Below, piece after piece: positions 1 through 6,230 of a stretch of 11,422 bases of DNA; the stretch's first letter is position 1, and each line of letters begins with the position of its first letter. The notes under the pieces were generated by a model. The model did not search any database, was not told the DNA's origin, and saw only the letters and a program-made list of their open reading frames with translations. The stretch lies in NCBI GenBank assembly GCA_947164805.1, contig CAMUXX010000016.1, positions 1 through 11,422 on the forward strand, given 5' to 3'. Both the position numbers and the translations under genes were made by a program. This stretch comes from an uncultured Elusimicrobia bacterium. Its GTDB lineage: Bacteria > Elusimicrobiota > Elusimicrobia > Elusimicrobiales > Elusimicrobiaceae.

Positions 1-2048
1 CATCATCTGACGGTAGCAATCTTCAAACGGCCCGCGGTTCCGGTATAGTTTTCTGGATTGTCACCGGCAAAAATTCCAGCTTAAATGTTAAGAGAGGTGA
101 CAAGGTAGGCCAAACTATACATGACGTAAAAATAGGTAACCTAATCAATACTAGTGAAAGTTTTTGGTTCAGTCTCTGCAGATACAGATGGTGTGATAAT
201 GTCGGGTTCTGCGATGTACCCGAAAGACAACAAAGCGCTAATGTGTGTTACTATGCAAAAGACAGTACATATCATTACTATACAATCATAGACTTAGAGG
301 GCGAAAAATTGAGATTTCCTCTCAACCCACCACTTAAAAATTATGAACCAGATGGTGAGGTTCCTCTATGCGATGAATTTTGTAGAGGAAATGATGGCGT
401 CATCAATTGCCCTCATAATAAAAAAATTGAGAAAGACAAAGTAAAAGAGCTCTTACCCGGAATTGACTTAAATGAAATTCCGTTATGTAACCCTTATTGT
501 CAGTACAAAGGTAAGAAGTATGATGCAACCTTGATAGATGATAGATACTATATTATCAATGCTGAAGTACGTGGTACAGATGTTAACGGTTTACCGGACT
601 GTCACCCACTTGCTTGGGCTTTTGAAGATGATGTGTTTGAAATCTATGATTTTGTAAACGAATATGATGACACACAACTTCCGTTAATACCAAACCAATT
701 AATGGGTGCTACGTCAGCAACACATAATAGTTATGAAACAGACCTAAGATATTTAGAACAATCTAGTTTATTTATAACTATTAGGGAGCAAGCTATTGCG
801 TCTGCGGAAGGTGATGTAAACTTCAAATTGTTCCCCAGGCTCGTCTTACCAAAAGACATTGTAGTGGATTTAAGCCCTTGTGTCTTCTGCGGACCTTCTT
901 TGTACGACAATGCTGATATTAGAGCTAAAGACAAAGTCATAGAAGATATATCAAGCCAAATACGTGAATGTATTAAAAGAATTGAATACTATGAATCTCA
1001 GGGCGCAACCAAATCTGTAGAAAAGCTCAAGAAAATATACTTCTACGGTTATGCAAGTAAACGCGGTTCACATGACCCAAATATGGTCCCAGGTTATCCG
1101 AGAGTTGGATGTACAACAAGTAAACATGGAGATGGTTCATCAAAGGGTCGCCAGAAAACCATGTGGGATGACGGCTACTTTGAATTAGGTGACTGTAATA
1201 AGGCCTTAAGTGAAGACCGTAACTTGTATATCATGGATAAAGTTCTGGAAGAATTGGCTCCTGATAAATTTGACATTGTTGGTGGTCATCAAAGCACCCT
1301 AAAATATCAGGGATACAATGGTTTCAGTAACACATTACCAGACAATAAACAAGCTCCGGGTGTAATAGACTACAGTGGAAAGACTTACCGTCTTACTACA
1401 CATCCCAGTGCAAATGGCGAAGAGTATATGTTTGTCTCAAGACCTTGTGGCTCTGAAGGCGCGCAAGCTGATTTCAAGGCAAATGTAAACGATCCGCAAG
1501 CTATAAAAGATAGGTTAGTCTTAATAGCACCTGTTGATAGGGACGATTATTGCACAAGAAGAGTTAGTTGTGATGAAAATGACCCTAACAATGTACAACA
1601 AGAATTAGACAAAATAAAAAGGGAAATTGAAGCTGAGTTATCTAAAAAAATCACAGTGTCTAAGACTCCAGGAACACAAGTTGTACAATCTAGTGTTCCT
1701 CTCATGACCACAACTACTGAGCCTTATATTGCTGATGAAGAAATGGAAGGAGAATTAACTGAGGAAGAGGAGGAAGTGTTAGCATTAGTTACAAAAATAA
1801 ACAATGCTACTGCAAGCAATTCATTAGGAAACACCGCGGTATGCAACTCGTTTATCAAACAAATGAACTCATATCTTGAACTCAGTGAAGATGATGGTAT
1901 ACCTGGAAATGAAACAACAGTGCAACAAAAACGAACTGCACTCTTGACTAAATTTCCACGAATTAAAAAGAGTTTTCAGAGAACCAGAACCCCATATACT
2001 GGTGACGGTTTCCCTAAAAACGAAAATATGTTAAATATAGAACAATAA
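1..2048 (+). CDS. Large cysteine-rich, probably exported protein with a divergent OmpA-like segment (5' end outside window)
   Basis: I do not recognise this gene as a named family. The reading frame is open from the left edge (first full codon at 3) to the stop at 2046-2048, about 681 residues, so the true start lies outside; the GTG at 243 is only an internal codon. The N-terminal third is rich in paired cysteines with a repeated pattern: VPLCDEFC (about 362-385), IPLCNPYC (about 479-502) and LPDCHP (about 591-608). About 861-1292 resembles an OmpA/MotB peptidoglycan-binding fold: IYFYGYASKRGS, then after an insert CNKALSEDR and the helix YIMDKVLEEL, ending near the small GGHQS strand. The Asp usual after the GH/GY motif appears as Ser; the Arg of LSxxR is kept. 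The C-terminal part has a KR/E helix, a Thr-rich linker and an acidic EEEEE stretch. Many Cys suggest disulfides and an extracytoplasmic place (inference). A strong terminator follows at once, so this is the last gene of its transcript. Confidence 0.75.
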   Translation, partial: SSDGSNLQTARGSGIVFWIVTGKNSSLNVKRGDKVGQTIHDVKIGNLINTSESFWFSLCRYRWCDNVGFCDVPERQQSANVCYYAKDSTYHYYTIIDLEGEKLRFPLNPPLKNYEPDGEVPLCDEFCRGNDGVINCPHNKKIEKDKVKELLPGIDLNEIPLCNPYCQYKGKKYDATLIDDRYYIINAEVRGTDVNGLPDCHPLAWAFEDDVFEIYDFVNEYDDTQLPLIPNQLMGATSATHNSYETDLRYLEQSSLFITIREQAIASAEGDVNFKLFPRLVLPKDIVVDLSPCVFCGPSLYDNADIRAKDKVIEDISSQIRECIKRIEYYESQGATKSVEKLKKIYFYGYASKRGSHDPNMVPGYPRVGCTTSKHGDGSSKGRQKTMWDDGYFELGDCNKALSEDRNLYIMDKVLEELAPDKFDIVGGHQSTLKYQGYNGFSNTLPDNKQAPGVIDYSGKTYRLTTHPSANGEEYMFVSRPCGSEGAQADFKANVNDPQAIKDRLVLIAPVDRDDYCTRRVSCDENDPNNVQQELDKIKREIEAELSKKITVSKTPGTQVVQSSVPLMTTTTEPYIADEEMEGELTEEEEEVLALVTKINNATASNSLGNTAVCNSFIKQMNSYLELSEDDGIPGNETTVQQKRTALLTKFPRIKKSFQRTRTPYTGDGFPKNENMLNIEQ

Positions 2049-2054
2049 CACATT

Positions 2055-2086
2055 AAATCCCCCGCGCAAACCGCGGGGGATTTTTT
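2055..2086 (+). terminator. Intrinsic terminator of the cysteine-rich protein gene
   Basis: A perfect 12-bp stem (2055-2066 AAATCCCCCGCG with 2072-2083 CGCGGGGGATTT) closes a 5-base loop CAAAC and runs into a T tract. It begins 7 bases after the stop codon. The T tract ends one or two bases before the left repeat of the DUF559 cassette. Confidence 0.93.
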
Positions 2087-2087
2087 G

Positions 2088-2157
2088 TTACCCTCACCCG
2101 TATGACGGGCGGAGGGTGTCAAGCAAATGGCATTTTATTTGCTTGACGGATGGGGGA
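2088..2157 (+). repeat. Left copy of inverted double-hairpin repeat
   Basis: Two hairpins in tandem. The outer GC-rich one pairs ACCCTC (2090-2095) with GAGGGT (2112-2117) and CCCGT (2097-2101) with ACGGG (2105-2109), with a bulge between. The inner one pairs GTCAAGCAAAT (2118-2128) with ATTTGCTTGAC (2137-2147), 11 bp perfect with loop GGCATTTT. A GACGGATGGGGGA tail follows. The right copy at 2526-2593 has the same layout in inverted orientation. Confidence 0.9.
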
Positions 2158-2177
2158 TAGAAAATACCTATCGAAAT

Positions 2178-2186
2178 TGATAAAAT
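2178..2186 (+). promoter_or_regulatory. Extended -10 promoter for the DUF559 gene
   Basis: TGATAAAAT (TG at 2178-2179, -10 hexamer TAAAAT at 2181-2186) ends six bases before the ATG at 2193. There is no Shine-Dalgarno sequence in between. Transcription starting 6-8 bases after the hexamer would give a leaderless message. No good -35 hexamer is seen at the normal distance. Confidence 0.45.
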
Positions 2187-2192
2187 AAATTT

Positions 2193-2525
2193 ATGGAAAA
2201 AGATTTAAAAGCTCTTGCACATGAAATGCGTTTAAACCCTACAAATCATGAAAGGTTTTTATGGTATAAATTAAAAGCAAAATTTCCTAAATATCATTTT
2301 AGAAGACAATTTCAAATCGGACCATATATAGTTGATTTTATAAACTTAAAAAGCAAACTAATATTGGAATGTGACGGTGGTCAACATACTAAAGAAAAAG
2401 ATAAAGCAAGAGATTTGTTTTTGCAAAATAAAGGTTATGTCGTGTTACATATTTGGAATAAAGATTTAATTACTAATATGAATGGAATTCTAACTTTAAT
2501 ATATGAACATCTAAAAGATAATTAA
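2193..2525 (+). CDS. DUF559 / Vsr-fold endonuclease-like protein
   Basis: A 110-residue protein that fits the DUF559 family from end to end; that family has the PD-(D/E)XK-type fold related to very-short-patch-repair nuclease Vsr. Visible motifs: the N-terminal helix with NPTNHERFLWYKLK (E20), FRRQFQIGPYIVDF (residues 36-49, with D48 as a likely metal ligand), the core LILECDGGQH (56-65, with E59, D61 and H65), and a C-terminal GYVVLHIWN strand. All expected acidic residues are kept, so the enzyme is probably active. Its DNA target is unknown. The start ATG has no Shine-Dalgarno sequence but has an extended -10 six bases upstream, which suggests a leaderless message. It is flanked on both sides by inverted hairpin repeats and shares no operon with its neighbours. 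Family assignment is firm; biological role is not. Confidence 0.92.
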   Translation: MEKDLKALAHEMRLNPTNHERFLWYKLKAKFPKYHFRRQFQIGPYIVDFINLKSKLILECDGGQHTKEKDKARDLFLQNKGYVVLHIWNKDLITNMNGILTLIYEHLKDN

Positions 2526-2593
2526 TTCCCCCCACCCGTCTTGCACTGATAATAGTGCAAGACACCCTCCGCCCGCCATGCGGGTGAGGGTAA
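2526..2593 (-). repeat. Right copy of inverted double-hairpin repeat
   Basis: Inverted copy of 2088-2157. Inner hairpin GTCTTGCACT (2538-2547) pairs with AGTGCAAGAC (2554-2563), 10 bp perfect, loop GATAAT. Outer hairpin pairs ACCCTC (2564-2569) with GAGGGT (2586-2591) and CCCGC (2572-2576) with GCGGG (2580-2584). The inner arms differ from the left copy (TTGCACT against AAGCAAAT) while both stay fully paired, so pairing rather than sequence is conserved there. Confidence 0.9.
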
Positions 2594-2637
2594 TAAAAAT
2601 ACCAATTTTACTTTTACCGTCTAAAAATTAAATTTAT

Positions 2638-2667
2638 TTGCACTTAAACCAAAATATTTGCTATAAT
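2638..2667 (+). promoter_or_regulatory. Promoter of tRNA-Tyr (and possibly rplM-rpsI)
   Basis: -35 TTGCAC at 2638-2643, an 18-base spacer, and a perfect -10 TATAAT at 2662-2667 with the extended TGn (TTTGC) directly before it. It lies about 70 bases upstream of the mature tRNA 5' end, leaving a leader to be trimmed. Confidence 0.8.
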
Positions 2668-2736
2668 TAATTATCAAGTTTAGGAAGTATTTAAACTTTT
2701 TTTAGTTCTTTGTTTTTTAAAAAAGATATTTTTAAA

Positions 2737-2820
2737 GGTTGGGTGGCTGAGTGGTCAAAAGCAACGGTCTGTAAAACCGTCGGGCTACGCCCTACATAGG
2801 TTCGAATCCTATCCCAACCA
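2737..2820 (+). tRNA. tRNA-Tyr (GTA)
   Basis: Class II tRNA of 84 bases. Acceptor stem GGTTGGG (2737-2743) pairs with CCCAACC (2813-2819), with discriminator A at 2820. Anticodon stem ACGGT (2764-2768) pairs with ACCGT (2776-2780) around the loop CTGTAAA; the anticodon GTA is at 2771-2773. A long variable arm (CGGGCTACGCCC region) precedes the T arm ATAGG-TTCGAAT-CCTAT (2796-2812). A long variable arm with GTA is the bacterial tyrosine tRNA. CCA is not encoded in full: 2818-2820 read CCA, but the two C belong to the acceptor stem, so CCA must be added. Confidence 0.96.
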
Positions 2821-2838
2821 ATTTTTTATGTAACAAAG

Positions 2839-2931
2839 TGCTAAATTAAAAATTTTTCGCGCTGTGGTCGCGCGAAGTAAAATTGTGATAATAGGACCCG
2901 AGTCAAATCCTATAAAACACAAAGGTATAAA
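2839..2931 (+). promoter_or_regulatory. Structured leader of rplM
   Basis: Two hairpins lie between tRNA-Tyr and rplM: TTCGCGC (2856-2862) with GCGCGAA (2870-2876), loop TGTGGTC, and ATAGGA (2891-2896) with TCCTAT (2908-2913). Neither has a T tract, so neither is a simple terminator. A possible extended -10 TGCTAAATT (2839-2847) would start a transcript just before the first hairpin. Weak ribosome binding site AAAGG at 2921-2925. Ribosomal protein operons are often controlled by their own products through such leaders; that role here is inference. Confidence 0.4.
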
Positions 2932-3357
2932 ATGACAAAAACAACACTCCCTTCAGTTAAAGAAGTGGAATCAACAAGAAAATGGCATCACTTTGATGCC
3001 CAAGGTAAAACCTTAGGCCGCCTCGCAACACAAATCGTGGTGTGCTTAATGGGTAAAAATAAAAGAACTTTTACCCCGCATATTGACTGTGGCGATTTCG
3101 TCGTCGTAACCAATGCGGCTAAAATAAAAGTTACCGGAAATAAAGCCATTGAAAAGGTTTATTTCTCACACTCAGGTTACGCAAAAGGCGGTAAAGAAAC
3201 CCCTTTTAAAGATATGCTCGCCAAGAACCCGACAAGAGTTCTTGAACTTGCTGTCTATCGTATGCTTGATAACAATAAATTGCGCGCAAGAAGGATGAAA
3301 CGCCTCAGAATCTTCGCTGAAGCGGAACATGCTTTTGCAGGTAGATTTTCTAAATAG
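2932..3357 (+). CDS. rplM: 50S ribosomal protein L13
   Basis: A 141-residue protein of the large ribosomal subunit that binds 23S rRNA early in assembly. Diagnostic stretches are WHHFDAQGKTLGRLAT (18-33), GKNKRTFTPHIDCGDFVVV (41-59), NAAKIKVTGNK (61-71), and VYFSHSGYAKGGK (76-88). The usual GMLPKN block reads YRMLDNNKLRARRMKRL, followed by EAEHAF. Length is normal for the family. The start ATG has AAAGG six bases upstream. It is followed, nine bases after its stop, by rpsI, the usual L13-S9 operon, and is preceded by a hairpin-bearing leader and tRNA-Tyr. Confidence 0.97.
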   Translation: MTKTTLPSVKEVESTRKWHHFDAQGKTLGRLATQIVVCLMGKNKRTFTPHIDCGDFVVVTNAAKIKVTGNKAIEKVYFSHSGYAKGGKETPFKDMLAKNPTRVLELAVYRMLDNNKLRARRMKRLRIFAEAEHAFAGRFSK

Positions 3358-3366
3358 GTGGTAATT

Positions 3367-3762
3367 ATGGCACAAAACAGTGAAATAAAAACAGGTAGAA
3401 GGAAAACTTCCGTCGCGCAAGCGAAACTTACAAAAGGTAAAGGCAATATTTTAGTTAATGCTAAACCTTTAAATGTGTATTTTAGCGCAAACAACCGCTA
3501 TCAACATACTGCAATGTCCCCTTTACTTGAACTTAAAGCGGATAAAACTTTTGATGCCGTTGTTAAAGTTTACGGCGGTGGTATTGCCTCACAAGCAGGT
3601 GCCGTTCGCCACGCTTTAGCACGCGGTTTGGCAGCAATGTCAGAAGAATATCATAAAGTTATGAAACAAGCCGGTTTCTTAACCCGCGATCCGCGCATGG
3701 TAGAAAGAAAGAAACCCGGTCAACCAAAAGCAAGAAGACGTTTCCAATTCTCAAAACGTTAA
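3367..3762 (+). CDS. rpsI: 30S ribosomal protein S9
   Basis: A 131-residue small-subunit protein whose basic C-terminal tail reaches the P-site tRNA. Seen here: GRRKTSVAQAKLTKGKGNI near the N-terminus, VYGGGIASQAGAVRHALARGL in the centre, LTRDPRMVERKKPGQPKA and the tail RRRFQFSKR, ending in the conserved Lys-Arg. I chose the ATG at 3367 because AGGTGG (3356-3361) sits at the right distance before it. The in-frame GTG at 3358 overlaps that ribosome binding site and would add only three residues. It ends the tRNA-Tyr/rplM/rpsI unit, as a terminator follows. Confidence 0.97.
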   Translation: MAQNSEIKTGRRKTSVAQAKLTKGKGNILVNAKPLNVYFSANNRYQHTAMSPLLELKADKTFDAVVKVYGGGIASQAGAVRHALARGLAAMSEEYHKVMKQAGFLTRDPRMVERKKPGQPKARRRFQFSKR

Positions 3763-3784
3763 TCTTGGAACTTGGACGATATTT

Positions 3785-3811
3785 AAGGGCGGTTTTAAAC
3801 CGCCCTTTTTT
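3785..3811 (+). terminator. Intrinsic terminator after rpsI
   Basis: GGGCGGTTT (3787-3795) pairs with AAACCGCCC (3797-3805), followed by TTTTTT. It lies about 23 bases after the rpsI stop. Confidence 0.92.
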
Positions 3812-3835
3812 ATTCCCCCATTACATAATACAAAC

Positions 3836-3865
3836 AAAAAACCCCGTCGTTAAACGGGGTTTTTA
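3836..3865 (-). terminator. Bidirectional intrinsic terminator after the GT32 gene
   Basis: ACCCCGT (3841-3847) pairs with ACGGGGT (3854-3860). The stem extends through A residues on the left and T residues on the right, so a U tract results on either strand. Placed 15 bases beyond the minus-strand stop at 3881, it ends the sugar cluster and also backs up the rpsI terminator. Confidence 0.9.
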
Positions 3866-3880
3866 ATTTTCAAAAAAGCC

Positions 3881-4645
3881 TTAATCTTCTTTAATAATTG
3901 ATGTTTTTTGTTGTTGCTTTGTCCATTTACCTTCTGCCTTATCAATATATTGGAAGTACTCATTTGTAAAACCGCCTTGAAAAGTTGATTTATAAGGAAA
4001 AGTACTAAATTTATTTACATCAAATAATTTACGGAAAACACCCGGCCCCGTCATATCAAAAATACTTTTAATGACATCTTCATCAATATTTTTCTTAATT
4101 TGATTTATAACTTTCTCAAGGTTTGGGTTATGCGGTGCCGCTGCTATAAATGAATTACAAATTCCGCTTTTTGTTTTAAGAAAAACTTCAGTATCATCGG
4201 CTTTTATCAAATTATCTAAAGAAGTTACAACTGTACCGTCAATATCCAAATAAACACCGCCGATTTTGTTTAAAACAAGTACACGCCAAAAATCCGCTTG
4301 TGCGGCACCTATTTGAATTTTAGAATATGCTTCATAAATATCTTTAGAATAATTTGCTTTAATAAACTCCGCTCTTTCTTCGGTAGAAACGAAACGGTGT
4401 TCATACGTAGGAGAAATAAACCTGTTAAAAAGATAATTTAAATATACTGGTAAAGTAACTTTATCGGTAAAATTAGTTTGCCAAATTATTCTTGGTATTT
4501 TTTGTTCATATTTTGCTTTTTTAAAAGCCTTTTTATAGGGCTGTATAGTAAAACGTTTTTTGGGAAAAAAGAAATGAAAAACATAACATAAAATTTTTGT
4601 AATATTTGCTAAAAATAATACTAAACCTTTTTTAAGAGATAACAT
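3881..4645 (-). CDS. GT32-type glycosyltransferase with DXD motif (Och1-like)
   Basis: A 254-residue sugar transferase of the Gly_transf_sug / GT32 group, which move sugars from nucleotide sugars onto surface glycans. Motifs in order: a hydrophobic N-terminal segment (residues 8-27, likely membrane anchor), IPRIIWQT (50-57), AAQADFWRVLVLNKIGGVYLDID (114-136) whose DID at 134-136 is the metal and nucleotide-sugar binding DXD, NSFIAAAPHNP (164-173), and TGPGVF (199-204). The core is complete; donor and acceptor cannot be told from sequence. AGAGGTG stands a few bases before the ATG. It is the last gene of the minus-strand cluster, separated from the lipoprotein gene by a terminator-like hairpin, so it depends on read-through or on a weak promoter of its own (TGTTAAATT, 4658-4666). 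Confidence 0.9.
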   Translation of the reverse strand: MLSLKKGLVLFLANITKILCYVFHFFFPKKRFTIQPYKKAFKKAKYEQKIPRIIWQTNFTDKVTLPVYLNYLFNRFISPTYEHRFVSTEERAEFIKANYSKDIYEAYSKIQIGAAQADFWRVLVLNKIGGVYLDIDGTVVTSLDNLIKADDTEVFLKTKSGICNSFIAAAPHNPNLEKVINQIKKNIDEDVIKSIFDMTGPGVFRKLFDVNKFSTFPYKSTFQGGFTNEYFQYIDKAEGKWTKQQQKTSIIKED

Positions 4646-4667
4646 AATACACCTCTGAATTTAACAA

Positions 4668-4697
4668 AAGGGTATTGTTATAAAAAACAATACCCTT
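4668..4697 (-). terminator. Hairpin between lipoprotein and GT32 genes
   Basis: A 12-bp perfect stem: AAGGGTATTGTT (4668-4679) and AACAATACCCTT (4686-4697), with a 6-base loop. On the minus strand it ends in TTTTG, a short U tract. It should terminate or reduce transcription leaving the lipoprotein gene. Confidence 0.75.
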
Positions 4698-4710
4698 AAT
4701 TAATTATAAT

Positions 4711-5022
4711 TTATTTATTTAAAGTTTCTTTCCAAGCATTTCTTTCGTCTTTGAGTTGCTTTTTAACTTCGTTGTATTTTTCCTTGGCAGAATCTTTGAT
4801 TGTATCAACGGCATTTTTACCGTTAGTAGCATTTTGGGCATCTGCTTCTTTTTGTGCTGCTTTGTAATTATTTACATTTTCGCGCATTTGGGCAGATTGA
4901 TCTAACACACTTTGAACAGAAACTTTTGAATAATCAATAGTAGTTTTTTCGGTAGTTCCTGCGGATTGGCAAGCACAGCAAGCCAAAGCGGCTGCCGCAC
5001 AAACGAGTAATGTTTTTTTCAT
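4711..5022 (-). CDS. Small lipoprotein, helical and charged
   Basis: 103 residues. The N-terminus is a short signal peptide: MKK, then a hydrophobic stretch TLLVCAAAALA, then a cysteine cluster CCAC at 15-18. The lipid-bearing cysteine is probably C15, C16 or C18; the box is not canonical enough to choose. The mature part is rich in Lys, Glu, Gln and Ala and predicted helical (about residues 35-100), with no recognised domain; it resembles the general style of small outer membrane or periplasmic lipoproteins. TAGGAGA stands before the ATG. It has its own extended -10 promoter at the end of the GT4-like gene and a terminator directly after it, so it may be made independently of the sugar genes around it. 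I cannot assign a function. Confidence 0.85.
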   Translation of the reverse strand: MKKTLLVCAAAALACCACQSAGTTEKTTIDYSKVSVQSVLDQSAQMRENVNNYKAAQKEADAQNATNGKNAVDTIKDSAKEKYNEVKKQLKDERNAWKETLNK

Positions 5023-5054
5023 ATTAATCTCCTATAATTTTTAATTACACTTAC

Positions 5055-5083
5055 ATTTTAGCAAATTATGAGGAATGTTTTAA
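5055..5083 (-). promoter_or_regulatory. Promoter of the small lipoprotein gene
   Basis: On the minus strand: -35-like TTAAAA (5078-5083), 17-base spacer, -10 TAAAAT (5055-5060) with the extended TGC directly before it. It gives a leader of about 25 bases containing TAGGAGA. It overlaps or abuts the stop of the upstream gene. Confidence 0.6.
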
Positions 5084-5084
5084 T

Positions 5085-6221
5085 TTATTGCTGACTTTCT
5101 ATGTTGCTTATAATTATTTGTAAGTACTGTTTATATGCTTTATCTATTGAACATTCCTTATTGATAACTTGTGATATATTAAATTTACCAATATTTCCGG
5201 ATAATACTTCCTTAAACATCAATTCAGTATTTTCTATTTTAATGGAGTTTATTTCTTCTTTACTACGCGGTGAACAATTTAATTCTAACACTTTTTTAAT
5301 ATTATCCCTTGTCAAGAAAAAGGAATAATTTTTTCCTAACAAACTACAAACAAGACAAGGAAAACCTAATTGACCTGCCTCCAACATTACTTGTCCTACA
5401 CCGCCGATAAAAAGATACTTATTACCTTTCGCTTGCAAAAATTTTACTGTGTCTACTCTCCCTATAAAACAATCATCTGCAATATCATATTCCTTTTGTA
5501 GCATATTTTTAATCATATCACCCTCATAATTATCTATATCCCCGGCTATAACGGGGTTAATTTTCCAATGTTTACATAATTCTATAAAACTTTTTATAGA
5601 AGGAAGTTTATCACCCGCAATTCTAGAAATTATTAATGCTTCCCTTTGATTAGAAAATTTATAACAAACACTATGTTTAGAAACAGCATTGGCGATAACC
5701 AAGAATTTCCGAAGAAAAGGGACCCTTATTCCATGAGTATAATGGGAACAGATGACATAATCACAATATTTTAAAAAATCTATTTTCCATGAAATATGCG
5801 AAGCATGCAATACCGCACCTATCTTAACTTTACGTTTAAATAATTTGATAAAAAAAAGAGGGGAACCTCCACCTCCCTCATTCCATTCTATAATCTTAAT
5901 AGGGAACTTTATTGTCAATATTTTTAATAATATACTGTTTAATAACTTGCTCCTGGTCAACCACAAATCAGGCGAACCGTCCCCATCAACCGCAGCAACA
6001 AAGACTTTATATCCTTCTCTTTTCAACAAAGCAGAATATTGAAAAATTCGCTTTTCAACACCTCCTACTCTATTAAAATTATAGGTCATTAATATAATAC
6101 TTAAATTTCTAAATTTTGGCATTCTATTGAAGGTATTAAAACTTTTAATACAGCGATTTAATAAAAATAACCATTTTTTTGTTTTATTAATCTTACGTTT
6201 TACGTGATGCATTACCATCAT
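5085..6221 (-). CDS. GT4-like glycosyltransferase, divergent
   Basis: 378 residues with the two-half layout of GT-B fold sugar transferases. The N-terminal half shows SIILMTYNFNRVGGVEKRI (41-59) with the GGVE loop typical of GT4 enzymes, then YKVFVAAVDGDG (71-82). The C-terminal half shows ISRIAGDKLPSIKSFIEL (198-215) where GT4 enzymes have their KG stretch, PVIAGD (223-228), and FIGGVGQVMLEAGQLGFPC (271-289) where the E-x7-E nucleotide-sugar motif should be; only the second Glu (E281) is present. The enzyme is thus probably a glycosyltransferase with an altered site. The start at 6221 is chosen because AAGGGT precedes it; the internal Met34 at 6122 has no such site. It begins 9 bases after the stop of the GT2 gene, so the two form an operon. 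Confidence 0.8.
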   Translation of the reverse strand: MMVMHHVKRKINKTKKWLFLLNRCIKSFNTFNRMPKFRNLSIILMTYNFNRVGGVEKRIFQYSALLKREGYKVFVAAVDGDGSPDLWLTRSKLLNSILLKILTIKFPIKIIEWNEGGGGSPLFFIKLFKRKVKIGAVLHASHISWKIDFLKYCDYVICSHYTHGIRVPFLRKFLVIANAVSKHSVCYKFSNQREALIISRIAGDKLPSIKSFIELCKHWKINPVIAGDIDNYEGDMIKNMLQKEYDIADDCFIGRVDTVKFLQAKGNKYLFIGGVGQVMLEAGQLGFPCLVCSLLGKNYSFFLTRDNIKKVLELNCSPRSKEEINSIKIENTELMFKEVLSGNIGKFNISQVINKECSIDKAYKQYLQIIISNIESQQ

Positions 6222-6230
6222 ATTACCCTT

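Larger units (their letters stand above)
2088..2593 (+). mobile_element. Putative DUF559 nuclease cassette bounded by inverted palindromic repeats
   Basis: One small nuclease gene (2193-2525) sits between two inverted copies of the same repeat (2088-2157 and 2526-2593), and nothing else is inside. The outer 33 bases of the copies match at 31 positions. The unit lies between the terminator of the upstream gene and the promoter of tRNA-Tyr, a harmless landing place. I see no target-site duplication and no transposase, so movement is inferred only from the architecture. It recalls REP/RAYT units, in which a single gene is flanked by hairpin repeats, but here the gene is a Vsr-like nuclease. It could instead be a fixed gene with decorated flanks. 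Confidence 0.45.

Noticed and set aside
243..2048. GTG at 243 as the start of the cysteine-rich protein
   Set aside because: The same frame is open without a stop to the left edge and encodes the same cysteine-rich style of protein, with no ribosome binding site before 243.
3358..3366. GTG at 3358 as the start of rpsI
   Set aside because: It overlaps the AGGTGG ribosome binding site; the ATG at 3367 has correct spacing and gives the standard S9 N-terminus.
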